Source: Styela clava | Lineage: Eukaryota > Chordata > Ascidiacea > Stolidobranchia > Styelidae | Reading direction: 5' to 3' | DNA length: 64,000 nt | Assembly: GCF_964204865.1 (NCBI RefSeq) | Contig: NC_135257.1 | Location: forward strand, 6,966,151 to 7,030,150 | Shown here: piece by piece, positions 1 through 28,958 of the stretch | Numbering within the stretch: the first letter of the stretch is position 1 | How the letters are laid out: every line of letters starts with the position of its first letter | Notes under the pieces: model-generated | Seen by the model: the letters and a program-made list of their open reading frames with translations, nothing else | Databases searched by the model: none | Told to the model about the DNA's origin: nothing | Program-made: the position numbers and the translations under genes

Positions 1-563
1 GCAATTTGGTGAGCAATGAATATGGCATTGAAATACAAAAGATAGTTGAATAACATGTAGGTTACTTTTCCTCTCTAAAGCGGGCTCTTCAAATTTCAAG
101 ATTAACAATTGAAACCTCAAAAATAAATTTGGAATATAAAATATCAAAAATGATTGGTGGGTTGTTATAAAAGTGGAATGATACTACAATAAACAAACAA
201 ATACAAATTGTCAAAGATGCATACCTTGTCCATGTTCAAATTTGCGCACAAAATTCAGCATAACATTGAAAACAATTTGCATATTGAAATTTTCCAAAGC
301 TAACTGATATTACTGTTACGTATTACTGTCATGCACATGCTACATATATTAATTCAAACTATTATATATATTCGTTATAGTCTTAGTTTAGTTGTCGCTA
401 GTAACTTTATTTCTGCACATCCTTTATTTTTAAACAGGTGAGCCCAATTCTGTTTTAAGCAAATTTCCCTAAAAATTGAATTCATAGAATCTATAAAATC
501 GATAGATTTCCAAATTTCAATCTATCAGTACAAAATTACATTTTCCACATTCCTATTTCCTAC

Positions 564-17788
<17,225 letters not shown>

Positions 17789-17813
17789 GGTTCCCAGCAA
17801 AGATTATTGAATA

Positions 17814-17818
17814 ACTAA
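17814..17818 (-). promoter_or_regulatory. DYNC1H1: Splice acceptor upstream of DYNC1H1 start (trans-splice candidate)
   Basis: On the minus strand a T-run ends in TTTTTTAG just before 17814, leaving a 26-nt leader before the ATG at 17788. It could accept a spliced leader or a cis-spliced 5' UTR exon. The pyrimidine tract is short. Confidence 0.4.
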
Positions 17819-18903
17819 AAAATGGTCTGTACTTTTTCTTCGATTGTGATTTCCAATCAAGCGAAACAAAAAATATTAGGTTGACAGCAATCTTAGACTA
17901 CTGTACTACAAATAAAACAATATGTTATGGACTTTTGAAGTCTGACATTTCAATAAACATGGCTGGATGATGACATGATATTCCTTTAATCGCTTAATAA
18001 GAATTATATTAACTAACAGTTAGGCTAATTCAGTAAAATGCAAAATATATGGGAATTTGTTTAGACTTATAAATCCCCAAGTATCAAATATAACTATAAA
18101 GATAGCAAATTTCAATTAAATTAGAAAATGTATGGAAAAGTGGTATAGCCTATATCAGTATATACAGATATATTCTAATCATACAGTCATATCAGTACAT
18201 AATTGATTGATTGATTAACTAATTCATTTCAGACTGTATGGTATGGCAACACATTACAAAAATTTAGGACGATGGCAAATGATATTGTTTCAGCATGCAA
18301 TGACATAAAAGTACTAGATTGGAAATCTCATCATGTAATACAGGTAATAGGGAACTACTGAACTGTGTGCAATATAATTGCCTAATTAAGCATTGAGATG
18401 GTGAGCAACGAGCACTGACATAATACAGGTCTTTATCCGCATGAATAGAATTCTAAACATATTGCTGTATTGTGTGGTGTGCCAAGCATTCATCATTTCT
18501 TCAAATTAGAAAACTAAGCCAGACCGCTGCACCGCACACAATCATTTATGAAAATTCTCAATTAGTGCTATTAACAGATTAAAGAAGTGAAGACGACAAG
18601 GCAACTATGCAAAGGAATGTTGAAGGACCTGATCTAGATCTTTCATCCATTCTGCTGGTCTGCGAGCATTGTCTATTTCTGCGAATGAATCGCGCTACAG
18701 CTGAGAGTGAGAAAGGAATTTTCAGAGTGATGACGATTTACCCGTTCAAGGTTCAACCCATCTGTTGTGGGATCAACACTAAGTGTCGCACATGGACTAG
18801 AGAATATTCGCAACCAAACTCTGACCATCGATTAAACCGTAAATATATACTATTACGATTAAACCAGCAAAAAGCGATTTTTCCGCACCAAGAAGTCTAA
18901 CAG
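17815..18903. other. Upstream flank of DYNC1H1, no gene seen
   Basis: No convincing exon was found. The stretch probably includes the DYNC1H1 promoter. It contains one copy (18112-18178) of a ~65-bp repeat that recurs at 19149. Short open frames here resemble nothing recognised. Confidence 0.5.
18112..18178 (+). repeat. ~65-bp direct repeat, first copy
   Basis: The core AGAAAATGTATGGAAAAGTG and its flanks recur at 19149-19212, about 1 kb away. The two could be termini of an element or two copies of a short repeat. Confidence 0.5.
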
Positions 18904-19512
18904 CAACAAGAGAGCTATGCTCAAATATATGGACACGAAAGCCAAAAGAGCAGTCCGGGTATTTAATCTGTCACGGTCAACGACTAACATACCAACGGAA
19001 CAATACGAAATAACCATTTTCAACAGCCGAACAAAACGGAAACGTATAATCCGACTTGCAACTGACAAAAGCCAGCTGGACGTTTTTTTGCCGTCCAGTG
19101 AACAAAGTCACGTGACCCGTGCAAGTCCTCTATACAAAGTGAGAAATTTTTAATTCAATTAAATCAGAAAATGTATGGAAAAGTGGTATATATATACAGA
19201 TATATTTTAATACCTGAATCGATACTTTGACCAATGACATGGGCATGAAACATGTGATTGTTCTAACACAAAATATGAATATCATTATCAGCAGGTGGTA
19301 TTTCGACTTTTTGTACACAAAATCTCCATATCGATCGTATTGCTATTCTATTGTTGTTGTTCGTGTTCATGTTTTTTTCTTGTTAATATTTTTCTTGTTA
19401 TGAAAAAAAAATCGCTTTTTCCATTAACTACGCTTTTATTTATTTCGAAAACTTCTGTGGGCACTATGGGATTTGTTTTATATGCTATGACGTCATCAAA
19501 GTTAAAATTTTA
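18904..19512 (+). repeat. Family B repeat, copy 2 (approximate limits)
   Basis: It starts ACAAGAGAGCTATGCTCAAA and ends near a GCTATGACGTCATC stretch. Both features are shared, in reverse orientation, with the copy around 40330-40592. The middle is diverged and contains the second 65-bp repeat (19149-19212). Confidence 0.35.
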
Positions 19513-22500
19513 GTGCAAAAAATCCCTTTTGCTGCTTTACTTTAATTCACAGGAACACTTCATACGTCGTACAGATTGGCAGACTCGTTGCTAGGTGCCG
19601 ATGGGCACAAGGCAAGTCACTTCTCCAATCCCAAAATTTTACCGATATTCAGGCATATAAATCAGACAAACAATATTTGTGAGTGAAACGAAGCTGTCTG
19701 CGAGGGCGATGTTGAATGGAGCTAGGCTATTTTATTCTAGTTAAGGCTACTTGAGGTATTCGGCCTTCATGTCCATATATATATAGTATACTACTATACT
19801 TATATTTAAGCATTGCTGTCTTGTTTTTATTGGACTCGACTTGTACAAATGGATCGTTTTGCTAAATTCTTGTTGTTTTGGGGGTTTATCTTGTTATTTT
19901 TGGCAAAAATATGGCGCACTGTGACTTGGCAGAAATGTGTCTATGACTAGGGGACATACGCAATTTTGCAACTTGACTATATGTACCAGTCCTGAAAACC
20001 AAACAATTCAAAAGCGAATGTTATTCTTAGTATATACGAAGTCTAATTCCCAAAATAGCTAATCTGTTTTAATTACATTTTTTTATGTTTAAAAATATAT
20101 ATTTCATCAATACAACAAGCTCTGCACATCCACCGAAATAAGACTAAAGTTAAATATAAAGAATAAAACAGCAATGTACCCTTATATAAAAGCCAACCAT
20201 AGTGAATTGGACTCAGACAGTGAATATCACAAGTGCACGCCTTCCTATACTGTAGAATAAATTGAAATTTATAAGCGCTAAGCTAGAATCTGAGATGCCA
20301 AAACTCGAAAATCCTTCGCCGAGGTTATAGTGCTCTTGTGACGTCACAATAGTCCTGCGGTAATCTTGATAATTCATTATGACGAAACAATTGCAAACAA
20401 ATTTGCATATCATACAAAATCTCTATTTTTATGGGTTTCGGAATTCTTAAATTAAAATCTGAGTTAACAGACAGGTGCGCAGCATTACATGAAAACATAT
20501 TTTATGAAAAATTCAAAACTGCCAAAAATGACCTACGTAATTCGGTTATTAGCGTGACGATATTTGATCTAGACCAGAAAGCCAATGATATTATATAATT
20601 TATCATATGAAACAACCATCCCATCAGCTTTTCTTTTTTGAGATGACTGTGTAGCCGTAACATTTTAATTACCAATCCTTTACAGCAGTCTGAACTTTCA
20701 CAGAAAGTAAATTTGAGGAATAAGATACCTAAAATGTTGGAAATATTAACAAAAATTATTTAACCATGATGGAAAGAATTCAAACCAGAACTGTGAAGTG
20801 CAGCGGTCCCCAAACTTTTTGTTAATATGGCGCCAAAATTAACAGGAAAAAACTCACGGTGCACCAACACGAAAACAAAATGCTGCTTTAGAAAAAATCA
20901 ATTTTGTGATCGTTATTGTGTACTTTATGCCTTTTAAGGTTTGTAAACATGTAGGCGTAAAGAATAAAGGCAAAATGTCAACTGTTTTTCTCATCTGTGC
21001 CTGCTTTTCATTTGAAATGATGAAAAAAATCACACATATATATTCGCCTAAACTCGGTTCAGCAGATAAAATAAACTGAAGTTCACGAAATTGCAGTATG
21101 TATTCATATACACAACATTTAAAATAAGAAACAATAAAACATTTATAGTAGATACAATATGCAAAATTTCCAATTATATTTTATTTATGTTTAACACAAT
21201 CTATTAATTTTCGCGGCTGCTTAGCAACTAGACGCCGCGCACCCTCTGGGAATCGCTAGTATAGTGTGTATAGACTCGGGGGCATCGTATTTTGCAATCA
21301 TCGTTGCAAACGTACCATTTGCAAAATTGTGACGTCCTCGGATGTCTTTATTTTGTTACTACGACAAACGTGAATTTCTAATTCTGAAATTGGTTATCGA
21401 AATTCAAACAAAAGCAATTAAGAACAAATACGATTCAAATACGTAATTTAACGAAGCACTGTTTGGAGTGGTTCGAATTACGATGGTACGTTTTCTTATC
21501 AGAGATCAAACGCATGGACGATGCAGCGGAAGCATTTATGATAGGTTGGCAAACAAATTGAGTGGCATCATACAATGATCATACTGTTCTCACAATGAGT
21601 AAAGTATAAAGTGACTACTGTTCTTTACTGAATATGACCGATTGTAACTAGGTTTAATGCGAGTTAACAGTATTTTGATAAGAGAGATTATAAATGATAT
21701 ACGCCTTATACGGCATAGGATGAGTTTGCTCAATCCTCTTTTCTCTTGGCTCACAATTTTATTGAAAGTTTTATAATACTGTTTGAATTCACAATATATT
21801 TATTATAAATTTTTATTTCAGATATCAAGTATTTGGACCGGAAAGAGGAATAACGCACAAAGAACTGAAGGGCACAATAACCAATATAAAAACACCTAGA
21901 AACTTACATTGAACACATTTAATCAAATTCAAATTACGAATTTTTCTTTGAAATATTTTATAGTATTTAAAATAACGCCGTGATGACTTTTTCTCAGGTG
22001 TCCTACGCTGCCTTCTCTCATTCCCTCAAACCCGTATATATTTTTTAATTCTTAGTGAAACAAATCGATTCTGTTCATTGCGAAAATTCTTTCCGTGTAA
22101 CCCATGTCATTCTATTAAAGAGCGAAAGCTCGTCCATTCTCCAGAAGCGCTTAGAATCGCCAATCACGACTCACCATTTGATGGATGCGTCATAGGCGAA
22201 TGGCAATTTAAAAATATGATAACTTTCAATGAGATAAGAAATTATGTCGACGATACTTGATTAATTTCTGTGGAATGGATTGTTGCTTGTAAACCTCAAT
22301 CTACATCTGAGTAACGTATTAAATTTTTATTTACATTTTATTCTTGATTAAAACAGTGATTGTGGTGTTTATCTTCAAAGATAGTGAACCGTACAAACAA
22401 CTTCCGGTAAATATACACACAAATACACAACACATAACTCGAGCAATTCACATCAAGAGTTGAGGTTCTGATGGCACCAAATAAACTGTTTGTTTTGCTA

Positions 22501-24283
22501 CCCACAAAACAAAGACTCTATTTATTTTCAATTTGAGATGAACACATCCAATAAACATGATATGAAATTGGATACAGTGACAACGATAATTGTCATAACG
22601 GATGTATACAAAATAAGTAAATCAAGCAGGTACATTTACATGCTAGACTTCCGCGAAAGATCGGACAATGAAGACAGAAGGACACACATTTATATCAAGA
22701 TCATTGCTCTTTAATCTGAACGCTTCCATGAAGATTGCTTTAGTTTCATTGTGCTGTACTTCTCTTGAATTTCAATTCTGCTAGAAGCAGTACTAAAATA
22801 ACTAAAAACCTTTTAATTATGATTGCTACAAAAGTTAATTTATTTGTCAAAAAGTTTTGTGTGTTCAAAAACATTTTATAAATTTGATATTAGTTCTGAA
22901 TCTTGTTGTATCCATTTCCTGTGCCGCAATATTCTCTTTATTCGACCCGAGAGCTAAGAGTAAAAATAACAATAGAAATAAGAGTCATGGCTAAAATTAA
23001 AAACCATCGACGATAACGGGACAACTGTACAAATCCGTGCAATTTGTCTGTAATAAAAATAAAATATCGCGTAAGTAGCCTAATGCAATTATTTCACAAC
23101 GTGATAGGCCTACTCGTGATAAACACTTATACACGCTCGCATCCACAGGACCCAGGCAATGTAGCGAGAGAAGAAAATATCATATATGGAAATAACGTAT
23201 AGCTGACGGAACGGAAATGACATAATTTGGCGTAAATCAAAACTTGACGATCCAGTCATTACAATATTCGATTACTCCAAAATAATCAACTCACAAATAC
23301 AACAAGAGGAATGATTCACTCACTTATATCATTTCGTTGTTGATATAATAAATCCCATGATGCATCTGAGATTATTTTACTCCTTGTTTTCAAGAAGTTT
23401 TCTCATTAGCATTCCCAAGTAAAAATTGATACAATATTTTGCCAAGGATAAGTTTATATAGAGTATATATGGTAATTTTGTGGGCACTAACTTGTCCAAT
23501 TGTTCGGCTTTTTAGCTTAAGTTTTCAAACCCGCTACAAAAGCAATTAACGAGAAATGTGTATGTTGTACATTAGGCCGATCAGGGGTCAAACAGATTAA
23601 AGGATGGGTCCTTAACTCTTTCAGACCGGAGATAATGAGCCTAAATAGCTGCAAGCTGCCGGATAAATTCCAAAATTTCAAAATATTTAAACACCCACAA
23701 AATCCGTAACATCTACCCCATAAACTTAGTGAAAATATCCCTGAGCGCAGAAAATCATTATCTACAATAATCCACCCTCGAGATGGCGACCGAGCGCGTG
23801 AGACGTCTTTGGGTAGAGCCCAAACTCAACGTGATTTTGTAAAATAAAAAGTTACGTTTTCGCGGCTTCAAAAAGTGTCGCTCTTACAAAATTACTTGTG
23901 CAATATTGGATGGGCGCATACGGTTAATATTTGGTTAGTTTGTAGTTCATGATTGATTCTGCAGAGGCAAACTCGCAGAAACAAATTATTTTGAACCGTA
24001 TTGGAGAAATTACTGCTTGAACAGGGGCAGAAAACGATTTTTTGGCTTTGAGAAGCAAAAACCGCAGTATTTATCTGAAATTCTCAAGACGCCAATATTC
24101 AACTTACAGCTGTGAAAATTCGTCCAATTGAAGATATAAACTAATACTTTTCATAGAAAGTTTCATAAAAATTCTAGTTTCGACCATTCATGAGATATTG
24201 ATTGTTCAACATGGGGGTGTCGATGCTTTTTGCCGCCAGTGAGAGGCTATGGTATTTCAGTATTTATGATACTGTTGCGGCCG
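19513..24283. other. Intergenic stretch, no gene seen
   Basis: About 4.8 kb of AT-rich sequence with only short, unrelated open frames. A hAT-like terminus (CAGCGGTCCCCAAACTTTTT) is at 20803. A possible diverged partner end (CTGGGAATCGCTAG) is near 21259, without a clear target duplication. No RNA gene was recognised. Confidence 0.5.
20803..21259. mobile_element. Possible hAT MITE, diverged
   Basis: The left end CAGCGGTCCCCAAACTT is a typical hAT-type MITE start. The proposed inverted right end CTAGCGATTCCCAGAGG matches only partly. No duplication was confirmed. Confidence 0.35.
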
Positions 24284-24345
24284 ATAAACAACAATGTTGA
24301 CCCCTGAAGATGTAATAAACAACAATGTTGACCCCTGAAGATGTA
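24284..24345. repeat. Perfect 31-bp tandem duplication
   Basis: Two identical adjacent 31-bp units begin ATAAACAACAATGTTGACCC, at 24284 and 24315. The pair directly precedes the hAT-type terminus at 24349. Confidence 0.85.
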
Positions 24346-24348
24346 GAG

Positions 24349-24690
24349 TAGGGGTCGGCAAACTTTTGTCGGTCGCGGGCCAAAATTAAGGGTTGCAAGT
24401 CATTGGCGGGCCGCATATATTTTTAGTACAAAGTTGAAAACTGAACGGATGGATGTTACTTTTTATAATAAAAACCAAGCAGTGATACAGCTCTCAAATA
24501 AATATAGATTTATTTCCTCATTACATTGCATCTCAAAAAGTTCCATTAGAGTATTTTCGGTGCCATTGAACCCTTATCATCAACTTTTCTGCGTTTTGTT
24601 GCCATTTTTCTAATTATAATTAAATTATAGGCCCATTAATTTTATGCTTGTTAGATTATAAGATAATTTAGTCTACCCAGATGTAGAGCC
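24349..24690. mobile_element. hAT-element end fragment related to 62995-63605
   Basis: It starts TAGGGGTCGGCAAACTTTTG and resembles the element end at 62995 over several hundred bases, including the later stretch with TCTAATTATAATTAAATTAT. The copy at 63 kb keeps a hAT transposase C-terminus that is missing here. The right boundary is not defined. Confidence 0.5.
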
Positions 24691-26799
24691 TAAGAACCAA
24701 TCGTGTTGTGCTGCCTACTCCAGGTTTGAAAAAAAATTCAAGATTTCTTCGACGAACCCAGCTCAGAATTATCCCCTCCCCCCTTCTGAATTATCAAAGA
24801 CAATTGTGTTTCAAGCAAATTTTTTAATATGAACATATAAAGTGACACAGCTTTGGAATACTAACAGTGTAGTGGATGTTTTGAATATGAAGAAACATGG
24901 AATGAAAAATTTTTTGAATATGAAAAACATAGAATGAAAAATTATATACACTTGTATGAAACAAAAACATAATGCAGAAAACGTACACCGGAAATAAACT
25001 AACAGCTTTCAAATATGAGCAGTGTAAATGATGTATTGAACAGTGTTTTGAATAAGCGGAATTAAAAAAAGGGGGCATACAAAAAACAACACTGCTAAAA
25101 TATGAGAAATCCAATATATACAAACAGATAACATATGAAAAAACGTAAAATGAAGAAATCTATATGCAAACGCTTTCCTATTTGTCGTATTCCACCATTG
25201 TGTGGTACAATTCGAAGCACGGATCGACATGTAAGAACACGATGCAGATGGGGCAATGATATTGAGTCCAATTCCTGTTTTTAGTGCTGGGACCAGCTCC
25301 CTCTTCTTTTCTCTTCGATCTATCTTTCTTACTACAAACATGGCAACTTCTTTGAACATGATGTCTTCCAGCACTAGCAGCATTCAATTTTGGAAAGTGG
25401 CGCCCGGATAGCCTGATGTGTGACGCAACTTGATGGCTTTGGCTTGTTGTTACAGAATGAGCTTCACAAGTGAGCTTATTGACTATTTCCTCAACATATT
25501 CTAGAAGATTCAGTCTCTTCAAATCGTCGTTTGTTTGAGCCGCCATAGTATAAAGTTTGTGAGAGTTCACAACAGTGAGATTAAAAAGATGGAAAAAAAG
25601 TTTCTTCCACCATTTTTTGGTTTTTCTCTCAAAACTGTAGTAAGACAACATCTGGTCAGACTTATCAACACCAGCCATGTTGTCATTATAATCCTGAACA
25701 ACGACAGGCTTCACTTTATCTTTGTATCCCCCAGGCCCACGAACTTGAACTGTTTTGGTGTCGCTTATATGTTTTGTGGAAAGCATAAGTACATCACGCT
25801 TGTCTTTCCACTTCAAAACAAGCAGTGAGCCTTTTCTGGAAGAAACTATCCCCCCTTTTTCGAGTTTTTTTTGAATCGTACTTCTTGGTAGGCCACGCCT
25901 ATCAATTCGGCATGTACCGACCGCGACAGTTTTTTGCCTGTACAACTCAGCAAACAGTTGGGGTGATGTATAGTATCTATCAGTATACACTTCATGTCCG
26001 ACACCTAGATAATTCCTCATGAGATGCATCACAACCGCATATGTGGTGTTGGACTCCTCACTAACTTTTCCTGTTGCGATCTTGAACCCCAAACAATATC
26101 CCGATTCAGATTCACATAGTTCATAAATTTTTATTCCCCATTTTTTTGGCTTCTTCTGCATGTAAGATCGGAATCTTACTCTTCCTTTGAAAGGACATGT
26201 TCCTTCGTCCAAACTTAGGGCTTTTCCAGGACTGTATAAACTTTTAAATTTTTCTTCTAAAGATTAGAAACGGAAGAATTTTATGGAGTGGATTATAACC
26301 ATTTTGGTTGTATGGTACACCCATTGTGTGTTGTCATTGAGGTGGAGAAATGTCAATATGGACAGAAATCTATCTCTTGGCATCAGACTTGAACAAAAAC
26401 TGGAGGCATACATTGGCTTTTTTGACCAGTAGGTCCTCAGCAGTGGTTTTTTCACAAGTCCCATGACCAATATGATGCCAAGGAAGACTTTTATTTCAGC
26501 CACTGTTACTGGTTTCCATTCACTGACATAACTTCGTGGGGTCGCACTATCTCCAATTCTTTGCTTCTCTTGTTCCGCATACAAGTTGGTTTGGGATGTG
26601 ATGTTATCCCAAAAATCATTATCCAAAAATTGAAATAGAACCGATAATGGAGAGATTGGTCCTTCCAGGTGATGCCGAGACTGACCTGTGAATGGAATAG
26701 GTTGTGGAGGATGTTCGGATTCATTTTCATCCCAAACTGAAGATCTTGGGGTAGATGGCAATGGACTTGAAACTGGATGGGTTGGCGTTGTGGCTGGTG

Positions 26800-26988
26800 A
26801 TATTTGGATCGGTGAGGTTTGTTGATATTGAGGACTTCTAGACATCCTAGGACGACCACGGCATATTTGGATCGGTGAGGTTTGTTGATATTGAGGACTT
26901 CTAGACATCCTAGGACGACCACGGCATATTTGGATCGGTGAGGTTTGTTGATATTGAGGACTTCTAGACATCCTAGGACGACCACGGC
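26800..26988 (-). repeat. Three 63-bp tandem repeats encoding AT-hook-like modules
   Basis: Units start at 26800, 26863 and 26926 and are nearly identical. Each encodes 21 residues containing RGRPRMSRSPQYQQTSP within the piggyBac N-terminal region. The GRP core flanked by Arg is the AT-hook minor-groove-binding motif. The 63-bp period keeps the frame. Confidence 0.9.
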
Positions 26989-27422
26989 GCCATCTTCTCG
27001 AAGGGGGCCTTCCTACACGTGGTGTAGTCGTGGATGTTGAAGGAATGTCTGAAGAAGTCTGGATTGTGGGATAATTGGATTGCAGCTGTGGGCTCTGTTG
27101 CTGTTCCACATATGCATAGGATGCGGGCCGAATGGGTTGGAGTGTTGTAAACTGACTCAACTCTTCATCTGAGTCCGATGAAAATGGCTGAGCAAATAAA
27201 TCCAATCCCAAATTTATTGCTGGTCCCATCGAGATTGGGGTGGTGTATACAGATGAAAAAGACGGCTGAACTGAAGGTGAACCTCTTGGCCCTAGAATAT
27301 AAGTATAAGTTTATTTCAACTACGTAATCAGCAATAGATGATGAAATGATTGATAAAAACAAAATAAATAAAACTTATTATAGAATTGAGAAAGCGAGCA
27401 AAACCTCAAGTAAGGTTTAAAG

Positions 27423-28064
27423 CAGAGGTGGGCACGGTTTTTAAACAAAGAGCCAAAAATTTCGTCTACTTAGGGCAGGGGTTCTCAACCTGGGGTTCAC
27501 GAGACGATTTCCAGGGGTACTTGGATGGCAGTCGAGTTTTTGCGTGTTTTTTTTTCTTTTAACTAACAAAGGAAAACTAGGTAACCACAAGATGAAAATG
27601 CATGCCAATTGAAACTCAGCGTATTTTTTCCTTGATGTAGCGTTGTTGTGATTGTGACGCGACAATGTGAAATGCGCGGCTTTATTAGAATTGATTAGTT
27701 GGGTGGAGGATAAGGGGTTCGCTTTGATTGTTTTGTGATTTTGGGGGTTCGCATTGAATGTTTTGTGACTCAGGGGGTACTTAACAGAAAAATGGGTTGA
27801 GAACCTCTGACTTAGGGCCATAAAAATGTGACGTAAAAAGTTACATTTTATTAACGATATTTATAGTATTACAAAGCAAAGGAGGAAAGCAATAAGTTCT
27901 GGCCAAACTCGAATTAGGGGCAATCGTCAGCAAATTCCTTGAGTTATATTAGCTAAAACATCAAAATTTGATTTCAGATTGGTTGTGGCAGCAGCATTAG
28001 GCGGCAAGATTGAATTACCCAACGGGCCGAATTTGGCCCGCGGGCCGTACTTTGCCCGTGTCTG
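27423..28064. mobile_element. hAT-type MITE inside the piggyBac intron (outer)
   Basis: It starts CAGAGGTGGGCACGG, and the inverted right end reads CAGACACGGGCAAAGTACGG. The flanks GTTTAAAG and GTTTAAAC match at 7 of 8 positions. Another MITE is inserted at 27476-27809, so the original element was about 300 bp. Confidence 0.75.
27476..27809. mobile_element. hAT-type MITE nested in another MITE (inner)
   Basis: The left end is CAGGGGTTCTCAACC and the inverted right end CAGAGGTTCTCAACCC. The flanking 8-bp duplication ACTTAGGG is perfect. It is 334 bp with no transposase. Confidence 0.85.
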
Positions 28065-28680
28065 GTTTAAACATCAAGTTCTAACTCTTATTATAGTCTC
28101 AATTTTGAAAAATAGATAAAATTACTATATATATGCCATCCGGCTGTGTTGGGTCAGGGTACAAATTTTAGGTTGGAATTGATTGATAAAAGAAGTATTA
28201 TGTTTTCACTCACCCAGAAGGTCATCATAAATATAATGAGATTCCTCGTCTTCACTTGAAGTATCTTCCACGCCCTCACTCCCACTGTTAATTTCTGCTT
28301 CATATTTCTGAAACTCTTCCTCCATTTTAATACAACAGATTTGGTACAACAGATATATTTTTATGCGACTAACCTTGCTCAAAGCAGAAAGAAGTAACAA
28401 AGTATTGATTAGAGAAAATGCCCTCATCAGCAGGTCGTAAAGCGCTTGATGCCCGCAGTGTTCCCAATAAAACCCTGTCTAAAGAATTCGCAAAATAAAT
28501 GAATCGAACTTGCGTGAATCAGATACACCAATCGTTAATTATATTATATTGACCAAAATTGAAGATTATAAAATTATTTTGTCCTCGAGATATGCGTTAT
28601 TTCAATTTTTGTGATAACAATGGGAACACTAGTTTTTATAAGCCGATTCTACGTTCTTCTTTCTTTCCTGATTTTTTTTC

Positions 28681-28958
28681 TATTTCTTTATTATCACAAA
28701 GAGAGCAGCGTTTATTTACCGCATTGCACAACACGTCGTAAGCGTATTTCTTCAACATTGCACAACACGAAGTGAACTACACCCAGCTGTGCGTTTTTCA
28801 AGATAATCAAAAAGTGTTCTATTTCTTTATTATCACAGAGAGAGCAGCGTTTATCTACCGCATTGCACAACACGTCGTAAACATATTTCTTCAACATTGC
28901 ACAACACGAAGTAAACTACACTCAGCTGTGCGTTTTTCAAGATAATCACAAAGTGCTC
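28681..28958. repeat. 139-bp tandem duplication upstream of the piggyBac gene
   Basis: Two adjacent ~139-bp units (28681-28819 and 28820-28958) share TATTTCTTTATTATCACA and GCATTGCACAACACGTCGTA with few differences. Each unit also repeats CATTGCACAACACG internally. They may be subterminal repeats of the piggyBac element. Confidence 0.8.

Larger units (their letters stand above)
25178..28325 (-). pseudogene. piggyBac-family transposase (two exons, frameshifted)
   Basis: The first exon (28325-28214) encodes an acidic N-terminus, MEEEFQKYEAE. It splices with matching phase to 27291, so the 922-bp intron spans 28213-27292. The second region carries a low-complexity segment with AT-hook-like repeats, then the piggyBac (DDE_Tnp_1_7) fold: SLDEGTCPFKGR (first catalytic Asp), YTDRYYTSPQLF (second), YNDNMAGVDKSDQMLSYY (third). 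A C-terminal CxxC...CPIC zinc-binding region ends at the stop 25180-25178. The frame breaks twice: near 26320-26330, where the NDNTQ reading continues in another frame as YNQNGYNPLHK, and near 26260-26280, before EEKFKSLYSPGKALSL. It is therefore inactive unless these are assembly errors. TTAA termini were not identified. Confidence 0.85.

Noticed and set aside
1..563. A further dynein exon at the left edge
   Set aside because: The next expected segment after GWEKQ was not found on the minus strand, so the exon lies outside the window.
18607..18900. 97-residue open frame upstream of dynein
   Set aside because: No recognisable domain, no supporting splice structure, and adjacent to repeats.
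25535..26022. Plus-strand open frames of 97 and 65 residues
   Set aside because: They overlap the piggyBac transposase in antisense and show no family features.
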